DNA of 64,000 bases, taken from positions 558,001 through 622,000 of the forward strand of contig JADLSH010000369.1 of the NCBI GenBank assembly GCA_016169945.1. Reading direction: 5' to 3'. This document shows positions 19,942-30,769 of this stretch, in pieces. This stretch comes from Trachythela sp. YZ-2020 (taxonomy: Eukaryota > Cnidaria > Anthozoa > Malacalcyonacea > Clavulariidae). Under the pieces are notes generated by a model. It saw nothing but the letters and a program-made list of their open reading frames with translations. It searched no databases and was not told the origin of the DNA. Both the position numbers and the translations under genes were made by a program. Positions within the stretch are counted from its first letter, which is position 1. Each line of letters starts with the position of its first letter.

Positions 19942-21260
19942 TGCTTAAAATGAACGCAAGAAGTAATGTGCTTGTAAATTTCAAATTCATTAATGTGGAA
20001 AATGATATCCTACTGAAGTCTTCAAGATTATTTGAATTTGATTATTCGAGTTTTTGCATAGTATAATAATAATTATATTTTTTCAGGATACCCACATCAC
20101 TGACGTGTTTTTCAGTGGAGTCCTGCATCTTACAATCATTAACAATATTTACGTATATACAATAATAATATACAACTTTACATAACAGCGATAATGAAAA
20201 ACGAACAATCAATCAGTTGAGTACTGAGAATATTTCTAATTCTACTGATTATTTTCAATTCATGAACCGGAACAGATAGTTTATCACATATTTAGGCCGT
20301 TGACTGCTACGGTAAGCCGTAAGGTCTGTGCACAGCTAGGCGTTTTCACGATGTCTCAGAAGACGAAAGTAAAGAACCGGTCATTAATAATGGGAGGGGG
20401 TGGTGGGTGAGAGAAGGGGGGCGGTCTAAATTATTTTTAGCCTGAATGGGGGCGGTTTCAAACCCAAAAAATATGCAACCATACGACAAGAAATTGACCA
20501 TGTAGCATACATCAATAGATGCAATATAGATGACTTCATACTCATATAGTCCATATACATACAATATTCATACTTCATACTGTCCATAATTCTTGTGGAT
20601 ATAACATGTTCCTGTTTAATTATTATTACCTTTGTTTATTGAATATTAGGCTTGGTGGTTACATTATAGTTTAATAAATGGACCGCTTTGGGCTTGATGG
20701 ATAAAGAAGAGAGATGACTGCTGTTGAGGGTCTCTTCGACAAGTAAAGTTGTCTTGTGTGTATAGAGTAAAATCGTCTGGCATGAGGTAGAGTAAAAAAT
20801 AAAAGTGCAATGTTTTGCTGCTTTGGGGGCCTTAAATTGGGTCGCGGCAGGCAAATGATGCTCCTCAGAGGGGCAATTGATTGTTTTCTTTTTTGTTAGT
20901 GGGCAATCAGAGACTTTGTTTACCAACCTGGTCGTGAATTCAATTTGCAATTTGTTCACATAGGTTGCAATTGCTCAGAACAATCTTCCAGTCAAAATGT
21001 GTGACAATAATTGCAATGTTGCTTGCAACAGAATACCGGATTTTAAAAAATAGCCTGTGTAAAGAATGAAATTGATCGGGGGTCTGAAATATTCGATATG
21101 GAATTCGGGGACGTCTTGAAAATAAATGTCTTGCTGTTAGTGCACAGGAGGCAGAGGAGTCAATGCCGACTAAAAATCTAAAATAATAACGTTTTTGTAG
21201 TAAAAATCATCAAATTAGTCCAACAAATGCATAAATTCAATACATATCTTTAATTCATAC
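19942..21260. other. Non-coding stretch with one unassigned open frame
   Basis: No recognisable gene. The longest frame is minus-strand 20636-20959 (107 codons, Lys/Thr/Ser-rich) without a domain, signal peptide or splice context I can defend. A purine-rich GGGAGGGGGTGGTGGG stretch near 20392 is the only striking composition. Confidence 0.35.
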
Positions 21261-21613
21261 ATACATACATTATTCAGCTAATCAGCTCACTCCCCGTTGG
21301 GGCTTTTCAGTGACCGATTACATCAAGTATCTCGCTTACCTATATTATGTATGTAGCCTACATTATCTATTTTTACAACAATTGTGATATTACTTTCCTA
21401 TAAATTCCTATTCCTAATCTGTATATCCTAACCCACCCAGTCAACTTTCCCTGTCAGGGAGGAAACCGGAGTGCCCGGAGAAAACCCACGACTTTCGGCA
21501 GAGCGTTGACTTGGTCTTTTCACATAAGTGTCATGAGTATAGTCCTCAGCGAGAATCGAACTCAAGACTCAGAGGTGAAATGCGCTTGTCCTGACGACTG
21601 CGCCACCGAAGCC
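21261..21613 (-). mobile_element. tRNA-derived SINE
   Basis: Read on the minus strand from 21613, it starts with a tRNA-like head. The A box is TGGCGCAGTCG (near 21597-21607) and the B box GAGTTCGATTCTC is complementary to 21551-21563. Then follows a conserved-looking body with CCGGGCACTCCGGTTTCCTC and a tail of TATG repeats (21260-21272). The tRNA head would be the internal RNA polymerase III promoter. It depends on a LINE for copying. It is not a functional tRNA, because the acceptor stem does not close. Confidence 0.8.
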
Positions 21614-22600
21614 ACTTAGGCCGTCAGCTAGTGCACCAAAACGTTTAGTTTCATTGGACACCTCGCTAAGCTAAAAGAACTTTACATATTCTTATAGATT
21701 AAAACACGCTGAATCCAAATCTAAAAAGTTCTTGTCGAGATACCCTGCAGTTTTTTTGTATTTCTCGATTGAAATCTTAAAAAATTCACTGTTTTGAACT
21801 ACGTTTATTAGCAATTCTGTGCAAAACTCATCGTTCAAAAAGCGTTTCGTAAGAATCGGACCAATAGTCTGCATACCGCCTACAACTCGGGCATATCTCG
21901 GGTCATTTTAAGATATACAAAATAGTAATGTACAAAACATTTGTAAACAAAATGTTACGTATTTAATTCATATCAGGTTTCCGATAAAAATAAGCTTTTT
22001 TCTGATCGTTTGTGACAGCGATGAAGCGTAATATAGAAACAGTAGAGCTTCGTGAAGATATCGAGGGCTTTGTAAGGCATATTGACAATGGATAATGTAG
22101 TTTTCGACGGGGAAACGAAGGCAAACACGAGGATACTTTCCTGACATTAGCGTTTGCCCTACTTCGAGTACGAAGATCCGTTTAACTTTCAGGTATCTAT
22201 GGCTATTGCCCAATTTTCTGATGCGCTAAAACAATTGACGGAGAGAAGTTATTTCCTTGTAGTTTGTGCGACAAAGTCTGCGAAGGACGGCCTATAACAA
22301 GGTCAACAAGGTCTGACAAAACACATAACGAATTGACTAAAGCTTGGCTTATATATCTTCTAGTTTAATAAATATCATTGCTTCAATAAACGATGCAATT
22401 GTGTTTTGGCAAAGCACAAGAATACTATAAATAATCTGAAGACTCGATATCTGCCATCTGCCACGGCGTTTGATAAGGTTTTATATCACCAGTGAAACAT
22501 CAGTTGAAAGCATGTCAACAGGGCAGAATAGCCCAACAGAATATGGACGTGAGAATACAGACTCCTCTTTTGAATACAGAGGGGATTTGTGCAAGGTGTT
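21614..22600. other. Non-coding flank left of the HIRAN/Myb element
   Basis: No recognisable gene. Minus-strand frames at 21692-21874 and 21968-22213 are open but match nothing I know. The second (81 codons) has protein-like composition and could be an exon. Confidence 0.3.
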
Positions 22601-22727
22601 GGTTGGTACCAGAGGAGGAATGGTGACTATACCGTGATGCTTTGCGATTAATTATATATTCATTTTTCGGACGAGCGCGCTCATTATTCGCTTGGCTGTC
22701 GCTATCAACACAACAGAAGTGAGAAAT

Positions 22728-24279
22728 ATGGCGGATTTTATAAGCCCAATTCGCGGCCATAAAGCTTCAGTTTTGGAAGGACATGAGCTTCTTTTTGTTC
22801 ATTGTGTATCGTCTGAGCCTATGCTGCTGGTTCCCAATGGGTTATCGTGTGTTCAGTTTGAATGTCGTGAGATTCACATCAGTTTTTTGGATAGTTTGGA
22901 CATCAGAAGAATCGCTATTTGTCCAGCAACTGTTAATGGCATAAAAGTTGACGAAATGTTCGCCGATTGCAGTAGTCCCGTACAGATAGAGATACATTCC
23001 AGGTGCATTTTTAAGGTAGGTATTTGTTTTAATCGTGAAACGTATTACAAATTACAAAATAATGTCATGTATTAAAATAAAAGCAAATATTTAGCGAAGC
23101 AATTATAGGTTACTTTCACTTTGAGGCTTCGCCTTCATCAAAGCCCGTTTTTGCTTTTTAATTTCAGATTTCTGGGCTTGTATATGATTCATACTCTGAT
23201 AACTATGATATATAACTATAACATACTCCGATATCCAGTTACTATAAAGTTTATAGAGAAGCTTTATTTTGTTGCTATTTACTACAATTTAGTCTTTACT
23301 ACACTACCAATATTGTTCTCATATCTTGTAGTTCTCGGACCTCAATGATCCTCAGCGAGATGAAAAAGGACAAAATCTTGTCTTTCATAATGTTATTTTA
23401 TGGGATTTTGATATTCTGCCAACACCACCTTCTCAAGCAGTTCAACCTCGAGATCCGGATACTGTTAATGAAGAGTTAGACAAAGTGTTGTCACCAGTAA
23501 ACTTACAAGGGGAAAGTGGATGTAACTGTACCCTACAACCAATAAATCCTGTGTGCTTGGTGGGTATTCCAGTTCATCGGATGTTGAATGATGATGATGT
23601 GATGAGAGAAAGAGAGATGGAGGAAATCAGAGAATTAACTCAAACTTTGGATGTGGAAGAGTCTGTAACAGAGGAGACTGATGATTCCAGGGAAGACGAC
23701 GATGGTCTTGATGAAGAGGATGGTGATCTAGGTGGTGATGGTGATCTTGATGGTGTTGGTGATCTTGATGGTGATCTTGATGGTGCTGGTGATCTTGGTA
23801 GTGCTGGTGATCTTGGTGGTGCTGGTACAGGTGATAGTAATGATGGTGATCTTTATGGTGGTGATGATGATAACAGGGAGATTTTATATGCTGAAAAATT
23901 TGTTGTTGTTGGGTCTTGGCATGAACAAAGATACCAAGGAGCTCTTGCAAGCTGCATATGGAGGAGATCGGCAAAGCTTCATTTACAATTTAATGTGGAG
24001 TCTGAACCAGACAATGTTAAAGACAAAAATGCTTTGAAATTTTCAATTTTTCACAACAAGTGGCATGTTATTAGTTATTGTGCGGTGAACAAAATACCTA
24101 AACTTAAGCGAGCTATGCATAGAAACAAAGTACGATCAGTTTCTCTCGAAAGTTTAAAGAGAAGATATGCTCCCAGGGAAAATACATTACTCTACTGTGC
24201 AGCATTGCTGATTGTGAAAAGTGGACCATGGGACAGAGATGATCCAAGAAAAAATTACAACTGTGATATAGATTACTAG
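22728..24279 (+). CDS. HIRAN-like domain protein, two exons (22728-23015, 23332-24279)
   Basis: ATG 22728 starts a 96-codon exon ending AAG/GTAGGT. The intron of 316 bp ends TCTTGTAG, and exon 2 continues in phase 0 to a stop at 24279; the total is 411 residues. Residues 1-96 are a compact, Cys-containing beta-rich segment without a known match. Residues about 175-220 are acidic and charged. About 222-275 is a Gly-Asp-Leu repeat (GDLDG units). Residues about 283-405 resemble a HIRAN domain: KFVVVGSW at the start and ESEPDNVKDKNALKF at 319-332, matching the family's EP-N--D-NAI core. HIRAN domains bind 3' DNA ends in Rad5/HLTF-type repair proteins. There is no attached helicase or nuclease here. 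The gene lies just inside the left TIR, so its promoter is within about 115 bp of the element end. Confidence 0.75.
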
Positions 24280-25123
24280 AATATTGTAAATTGTGTTTTT
24301 ATCTTTTTGTTTTCTTAATCAACCTAATTCTTCCCATGTGTTTTGGTTGAATGAAAATGGTGCAACATTTCTTAAACATTTTATGCATTTCTTATTTCAG
24401 GTCTACTGTAATTATATGATTTGTAACTTGAATTTTATGAAAGAAAGAAATTGTTTTCATAAACAATTCACTGTGTGTATTTATTATATTGTCTACCTAA
24501 TTAGTAACAACCTGGGTGCCAGAGCCTCTGGGGGTTTTATTGGGGATGTGAGAAGTGACGACCTCCATAAGTCATAACTGATTTGAAAACAATTCCTGTC
24601 TATATTTTGCTCATAGATGGATTTTCCAATTTTGCTCTGGGGGTGTGCAAAAAATTCAGGAAGGTGCAACAGAATTAAACTTTATTTCAATCATATTACA
24701 TCACTCCTGTAAATTTCTTGAAGGGGGGGGGGGATTTCTGTGGGTACACACTCATGGCCAGAAAATCCATCTATGATGTATATCTACTGTTTTATACAGT
24801 ATCAGAGCCCAGACGCACAGAACTGTGTCACGATTATAAAAGCTGATAAAAATTGGTCATATGATTTAAGCTGGCCAATAGTATTTACTTATTTGTGAAA
24901 ATTATGTGGGCATGCCATGATATTTGTAAAATTTCAAGTTCTCAATTTTGCAAATGAAAGTGAACTATTTACCTGTCTAATTCGTTTTTTCCCCTTTTTA
25001 TTATATCAAACAAATATAATTTGTTATATAAAACGAATACATCTAGAGCTTGTAAGTGAATACATGCGTATGTGTCTTTATGACGTCACAAGTACAACAA
25101 CCAAACACAAAAGCTGTAGGCCT
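24280..25123. other. Shared 3' region of the two convergent genes
   Basis: No gene. It would hold the HIRAN gene 3' UTR. It includes a G-run at 24723-24733. Confidence 0.5.
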
Positions 25124-27212
25124 TTAAACAATCATAAGTAATGGTTGGGCATCACTTGTTGTTGGTGATGGTGCATAGGGTGGTGTTGGTAGGGGTGCCG
25201 AGGGTGGTGGTGGTGCCGAGGGTGGTGGTGGTGCTGAGGGTGGTGGTGGTGGTGCCGAGGGTGGTGGGAGTGCTGAGGGTGGTGGTGGTGCCAAGGGTGG
25301 TAGTGATGGGGGTGCTGAGGGTGGTGGTGGCCTCTTATCAATCACTAGTTCTGCTAAACTGTCAGATAATGTCAAACCATAATGGATTTCAGCATCTTCC
25401 AATGTTGCAAACTTTTTCCTGTACACAACAGTTACTCGTGATCGCAGACGGCAATCTATATAAAAGGCATGAACACAAGAATGAAGTAACATCATATCTA
25501 TGATTGAATAAAATTTTAAAAACATCCTTGATCTTACTCTTTTTATACTAAGGGCTTTCAAAATAAGCCGGCAGCCACTGGGTTACTTTGAGCTTTACCG
25601 CTGGGTTACTATGAGCTTTACTGCTGGCAACTGTGACCTGTCGGTCAAATTTTAGAACAATTTCAATAACAGACAACTTAAAATCCACATTACCTCCTGC
25701 TAATTTATTATCACAACAGTCTATATTGAACTAATTCTGAAATCCCTGTATATATATATTAATGAATTATACATCTAACAGTAGCATTAACTTACTTGAT
25801 AAGAGAATGTTAGAAGAAGTACCACATTTAATATGTTTGGCACCATCGTCCCAGAAACTGTTCTTTTTACCAAATGCTGGCCACTCTCCAACAGACATTT
25901 TTCCATATTTTGGATCTGTTTTGGCAATCACTATGAACTCAACAAATGCCTTGTCTTCCTCAAAGGTCCATTGATGAAATTTTACTGGGGACTTCTTTGT
26001 AGGAGTAAGTTTCCTCTTTCTGGATATCTTTCTACTAGGAAACTACAAATAAAACCGATTCTACATTCAATTATTAAATACGAAATAGCTTTCAGTTGAA
26101 CAACAGTTGACACACTGTATTTATATTTATCTGTATATATACAGCAAGTGCTATAAATCCCGGCGTGTGCAATCGATAAAAATCGATGATCGGAAAGCCA
26201 ATCGATCAATCGATATCAATCAATACCAATTAATTAATTGATATCGATTGGTATTTGCCAATCGATGACCAATCGATAGTCACAAAATTCAGTCCGTTTG
26301 TCAATCGATATTCATTGATTGGTATCGATTTCATCGATTTTTTAAATTCCCGGTCTAACTGATTTGTGTCTTTTGTAAATATATATAACTTATAACATGC
26401 ATACCATGTAAATTTGTTTAAATGCTCTGAAAATGTTGTACTGTAAACAACGAAACGTTAGCTAATAAAATGTTCTTACATATTATTTGTGGCTTAAAAG
26501 TAATTTGCTGGGCTCTTATTCATTGGGCGTAATGACAAATCTGTCTGTGAGGCTGTGGCTAATAAGGCAAATTTGGTAATGTCAACTCACCCACGCAAAC
26601 AGTGTGCACTATTAAAATGTTCCATTTGTATCTATCTTTATCTCAATTGAAAAAGGAAAAACCAACATCAAATTAACAAGCGACTTAGAGAACTTAAGAA
26701 TTTATAGAAGAAATGACAACAAAAAGATAAAGGTTTATATATAAGCTTCACCGGAAAGTGAGTACAGTGGTCGAGAATACCAATCGATACCAATCGAACA
26801 CTGTTAGTTCATCGATTGTTATTGATAATCAATACCAATCGAACGCAATTAGTCTATTGATTGCTATCGATAATCGATACCAATCAATAAGGTCACAAAA
26901 ACCTTCACCATCGATTGTTCATCGATTTTCAATATCAATCGATTAATTGATATCGATTGATATTAATTGATATCGATTATCGATTTCATCGATTGCACAC
27001 GCCGGGTATAAATGAAACCTTTGTATAATTTTTACCTTTGGTGACATTCCAGGACTCTGACACAAAGCTCGACTGGATGATGAATTCTCCGTACGTGCAA
27101 CTCTTCGTGACTTGTTCACAGGTTTTCCCGGCGTATCTCCTTCAGAAATATATGCCCTCTTGGCAATATCATTTTCCTCATCCAACAAATATGTCAATAA
27201 TATTATAAACAT
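25124..27212 (-). CDS. Myb/SANT-like protein, three exons (27036-27212, 25796-26042, 25124-25455)
   Basis: The exons join in phase: exon 1 ends AAG/GTAAAA (phase 0), exon 2 starts after TTATTTGTAG and ends CAA/GTAAGT (phase 1), and exon 3 starts after TTATATAG with the two missing bases. The product has 251 residues. Residues 60-80 are Lys/Arg/Ser-rich. About 82-130 form a putative Myb/SANT-like helical DNA-binding segment with WTFEEDKAFVEF, then EWPAFGKKNSFWDD. Residues 143-180 (RVTVVYRKKFATLEDAEIHY) look folded. The tail is a Pro/Ala/Ser repeat. The start is uncertain: ATG 27212 gives a hydrophobic MFIILLTYL, while an ATG 16 bases upstream in another frame gives an acidic MKSDDSDVYN that stops after 17 codons. 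A one-base indel may have broken the true start. Myb-like partners are known in Harbinger elements. Confidence 0.6.
25165..25345. repeat. Coding minisatellite in the Myb gene tail
   Basis: Units of GGTGGTGGTGCCGAG and variants recur about 10 times. They encode Pro-Pro-Pro-Pro-Ser-Ala on the minus strand. Length variation here would change the protein tail without a frameshift where units are multiples of three. Confidence 0.8.
26159..27006. mobile_element. MITE with CCCGGCGTGTGCAATCGAT ends, ATCGAT-rich
   Basis: The ends CCCGGCGTGTGCAATCGAT and ATCGATTGCACACGCCGGG are inverted, and TATAAAT flanks both (26152-26158 and 27007-27013). Both arms are packed with ATCGAT / CAATCGAT / TATCGAT words. 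It lies wholly inside intron 1 of the Myb/SANT-like gene, so the gene model survives its insertion. No coding sequence. Confidence 0.88.
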
Positions 27213-27877
27213 CGCTGTCGTCAGATTTCATTTTTTCCCGAATTCTATAATAAAATAGAAAAATACAGTCAGTACAGTTAAATATATATTGCAGGTATTA
27301 AACAGGAGAATCAAAATATATAGCAACATATAAGCGTATGCTTCTAAATACAATATAACATAGTGCATCATACACAAGATTCCCTCGCGCCATAATGATC
27401 ACAACGCGGTCTATTCCCGCCATCTGCGTTAGAATAGAGCAAAAATACCCCATTTTCAAACCGCGATTACTCCTCGATTTAGTGGAGCTATTTAAGGTTT
27501 TAAAGTACCAATATAAAGAACAAAACTTGCTGAATATGATGACGTGATTTTTTCCCCGTTTCTGTTTAAAAAAGCTAATTAGCTCCAGCATTGTTTCAAG
27601 GTCACTTTTGTGGCGTGCCCTCTGACCCGGAACAAGCATAAATACAATGCGTAATTAACATAACTAAAAAGAGATATCTATACCAAACAAGTCAAAAATA
27701 ACTAAATTAGATACCTAAACAAAACAATTATTAAAACATACCTTCCAAAAAATCAGATCTTTAGGGATAAAAATCGCAATATATTTCAACAATTTTTCAC
27801 GTAACTTTGTTGAAAATCGCAAATGTGAATATTAATGAGATGCAATGCATTGTGGTATACTCACCATTCCTCCTCTG
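27213..27877. other. 5' region of the Myb/SANT-like gene up to the right TIR
   Basis: It contains a possible acceptor (TTTATTATAG near 27241) and an open minus frame at 27298-27639 without a recognisable domain. An untranslated first exon or promoter is likely here. Confidence 0.4.
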
Positions 27878-27886
27878 GGTTGGTAC

Positions 27887-29023
27887 CTTGAATCTTATCT
27901 CAAGAAATGAACACTGAACAGTATCAGACAATATTGCAATTTTGTTTCAATTGCAATTGTTTTATTTACAATTAATAATCAGTATTTACAAAATACATTG
28001 CATTATTACACTCTATCATTGTTTTGTTTATGTAAAATACCACGTTTATTTTCGCTACAAGGCTTTTGATCTGTAAACCCTGATCTATATCTGTGCAAAT
28101 AATATAGCTACATTATATTGTTTTGCAGTTTTGCACTAATATATATGTGGCTAACTGATTGAAGGCCTTGCCAAAATTAAGGTTTGCTTTTCTATTGCTG
28201 TTTAACAAGTTAACAAGAGGCATAACAGATGGGGTAGTCTTTATAAAATTATATTATAAATCTGCCTCACAATTGGGCACTTTGGTTTGCTATGCCACCT
28301 CAAAATTCTGAATACAGCAATCATATGCCCCAGTCACACAACAATGTAGCAGCCATGGTACAAGACACCTGGGTACAAGACACCTGCAGCTAGAGAGTTC
28401 AAGGGCTGTTCTTGATGAGGTCTTGGTGGTGCAGAAGCTACAAATCTAGGGGCAAGGCTGCACAACTGTTTCCAAGGGCATGTCAAGAAGCAGTCAGGGT
28501 CACAAAATTGACCAAATAGATATTAAAAAAATGAAATTTAGGAGATAGATTAGGTGTATAAAAATTGTTTATATCAAAGCACATCCCAGGTGTGCTAAAT
28601 TTTTACATTGAGAAATCTCAGGTGCAGTATTGACCAATTCTGGACAGAACAGATGTACTAAATGTGCTTTGAGGAATAGTGGGCTGACATCCAATGCTCA
28701 AATGCATCTCCTTTCATTTATATTATACTCCAGGAGTGTTTACTGTACAGTACAATCTTAATTAAACTACATACAAATATGAATCTAGATAGTAGCAAGA
28801 CTTTTGGGATCTTAAAATACACAAAACAAAAATGCTCTATAATTTAGAACTAATAAATCTGTGTATGTATATTGCAGAGAAAAATGAGGAATATAAATAA
28901 TATATATAGACATAGTGTTTAGACAAAGCGCAAGTGTATAATATTATAAAGATAAAAACGTGCGCCAAATGTACACAATGACTTTAAATGAAGGTAGAAC
29001 AGCAAGATATTGTACTCTTGACC
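27887..29023. other. Non-coding flank right of the HIRAN/Myb element
   Basis: No recognisable gene or repeat. A short direct repeat GGTACAAGACACCTG lies near 28357-28387. Confidence 0.4.
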
Positions 29024-29146
29024 TCAAGAGCAGCAGAACCATTCTTTAGTTAAAAGCTTTTCGTTTGCGCTGGTATCTTGAAAGCTAACTTCCTTCGCGT
29101 TGTCTACTTGTTGAGCAGCCATAAAAGCATTCTTTTGTCCTGTCAT
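29024..29146 (-). CDS. Possible small gene or terminal exon, product ends WFCCS
   Basis: The minus-strand ATG at 29146 opens 40 codons with good amino-acid balance, ending Lys-Glu-Trp-Phe-Cys-Cys-Ser. Paired C-terminal cysteines would allow lipid attachment, but a family cannot be named. It could be a last exon of a gene reading from higher coordinates, or chance. Confidence 0.25.
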   Translation of the reverse strand: MTGQKNAFMAAQQVDNAKEVSFQDTSANEKLLTKEWFCCS

Positions 29147-29242
29147 AACTTAAAAATATCGCTTAAATGTAGGAATACAATGGCACACATCTGAAATTCG
29201 AAGTTTAGGTGAAACAGGCAGAATAATCGAAGATATGCAATA

Positions 29243-30027
29243 CAGTGCTTCCACTATTTAGTGTTGAAATTCATTACTTTCGTGTCAAAATTTCCTTAGA
29301 TTTCCTTGACCATGGACTAAAATTTCCTTGAAATTTCCTTGAGAAGACTTACCAAAGCCCTACCAAAGCCCTACTAACTTATCTTTAGACTGTTTAGTGT
29401 TATAGTGCTAATTTCAAAGGCATTGAAACAGTGAAATATCGCTGTAATGAATTTTGACATTTGTCAATTCAATTTGTGACAATGTGACTGTTGCACTCAT
29501 TAGATGAAATATCTACACGAGTAAATCAAACTACTAATTGGGAAATGCAGTGTTAATCACTGATGATATTTATATATTCGTCACAGCGTTTTGTTTCTTA
29601 GTAATACAATGTCAATATATTTAATATATATCTACTTTCTGTTCTGACTCTCATCAACAGCAAGAGATCGCTTCAGACGACTTATTCATATTGTTAGACC
29701 ATGCGACATGTTTGATTTCAGGTATTTTGGCATTTTGCTAAGGTACCGGGGCCCCGGGCCATGTGATGCTGGTATGAGCCAAGGAAACACTATAATACTT
29801 CATGTAATAATGTTCTTAAATTGTCTATAGATAAAAAATTGCTGCCAAATAACGGCAAAAAAATATACTTTTACTGTTTACAACTCTGTTTACAGACTTT
29901 TGACAATATTTCCTTAGATTTCCTTGAAGTTCCTTAGATTTCCTTAAATTTTTTCCATCCTTGAAAATTCCTTTTTGAGGTCAAAATTTCCTTGAAAAAG
30001 GAAATTTCCTTGAAAGTGGAAACCCTG
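29243..30027. mobile_element. hAT non-autonomous element with TTCCTT repeats
   Basis: The left end is CAGTGCTTCCACT; the right end, reverse-complemented, is CAGGGTTTCCACT. ATGCAATA is duplicated exactly at 29235-29242 and 30028-30035. Both subterminal regions are arrays of AATTTCCTTGA / TTTCCTTAGA words. No transposase coding. Confidence 0.88.
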
Positions 30028-30057
30028 ATGCAATATGATCTTTCTCACTACTGTGAA

Positions 30058-30115
30058 ACTGTCACGACATTCATCACGACATTCATCACGTTATTCATCA
30101 CGGCATTCGCACGTC
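30058..30115. repeat. Short tandem repeat (CATTCATCACGA)n
   Basis: Four imperfect 12-13 bp units: CGACATTCATCA, CGACATTCATCA, CGTTATTCATCA, CGGCATTCGCA. Confidence 0.75.
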
Positions 30116-30769
30116 AATCATCGAGAGATTAAATAAGCAGATAATGGCCACATGTGGTGAGCGCGCTATTTCCCATCATTTGAAAAGCATTGAGCTTAAA
30201 AATGCTTAGTTCTTGTATAAAAGTATATAAATTTGGATATTTCAAGCATATATTGGACACTACTTAATGTATCAAGCAATTTAGACAATACAGACAGAAA
30301 CGATTACAGAAAATAACAATGAATTTAACCATAAGCCATTTTACAAACAAATCATTCATTCAAAAATCCATATTTACCAACGAGATTGAATTAATACATA
30401 ACAAACAGGAAAATTACCCAACAGTGTGACAATATATAGGTCTCATTTGCTCATTACATCATAGAAAAGTATAAACACTTGTTAAATTCTGCTTAAATTT
30501 ATCATTTCCATCATCAGTTGTACTTCTTCAATGATGCATCTAATAGATTAAACGGCACACTTTCTATTCATACTATGGCAACCAAAATATTGACAATTTT
30601 TGTCGCAGAAAATAAGCATTTTATAAAGCATTAAACTGCAGCTAGTCATAATCTTTATGCCTCATTGGCACATTGCCATCACGACATTCGTCACCCCCTG
30701 CGGCTTAAAATGTATGTAGCATCACTACAAAGATCCATCATTTTCTTATTACCAAATGTGTATGATATT
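30116..30769. other. Non-coding stretch before the satellite
   Basis: No gene or clear repeat seen. Confidence 0.4.

Larger units (their letters stand above)
22610..27877. mobile_element. Two-gene TIR element (HIRAN-like + Myb/SANT-like) with 9-bp duplication
   Basis: The ends are CAGAGGAGGAATGGTGA at 22610 and its complement ending at 27877. The similarity continues over about 37 bp with six mismatches. GGTTGGTAC is duplicated exactly at 22601-22609 and 27878-27886. Inside are two spliced genes in tail-to-tail order, 0.85 kb apart. No DDE, hAT, HUH or tyrosine-recombinase signature is visible in either product. A 9-bp TSD fits Mutator-like or an undescribed superfamily. Either the element borrows a transposase, or one of these proteins belongs to an unfamiliar mobilisation system. 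A separate MITE sits in the Myb gene intron. Confidence 0.75.

Noticed and set aside
19535..19990. 151-codon minus frame
   Set aside because: It spans a complete hAT element with exact 8-bp TSD; the frame is accidental.
21551..21613. tRNA gene on the minus strand
   Set aside because: A and B boxes are present, but the acceptor stem does not pair and a SINE body and TATG tail follow.
23627..23974. His-rich minus frame and hydrophobic plus frame across the Gly-Asp repeat
   Set aside because: Shadows of the coding repeat in the HIRAN-like gene, which has the in-phase intron and domain.
25141..25503. Val/Arg-rich plus frame and His/Pro minus frame
   Set aside because: Shadows of the Pro-rich exon 3 of the Myb/SANT-like gene.
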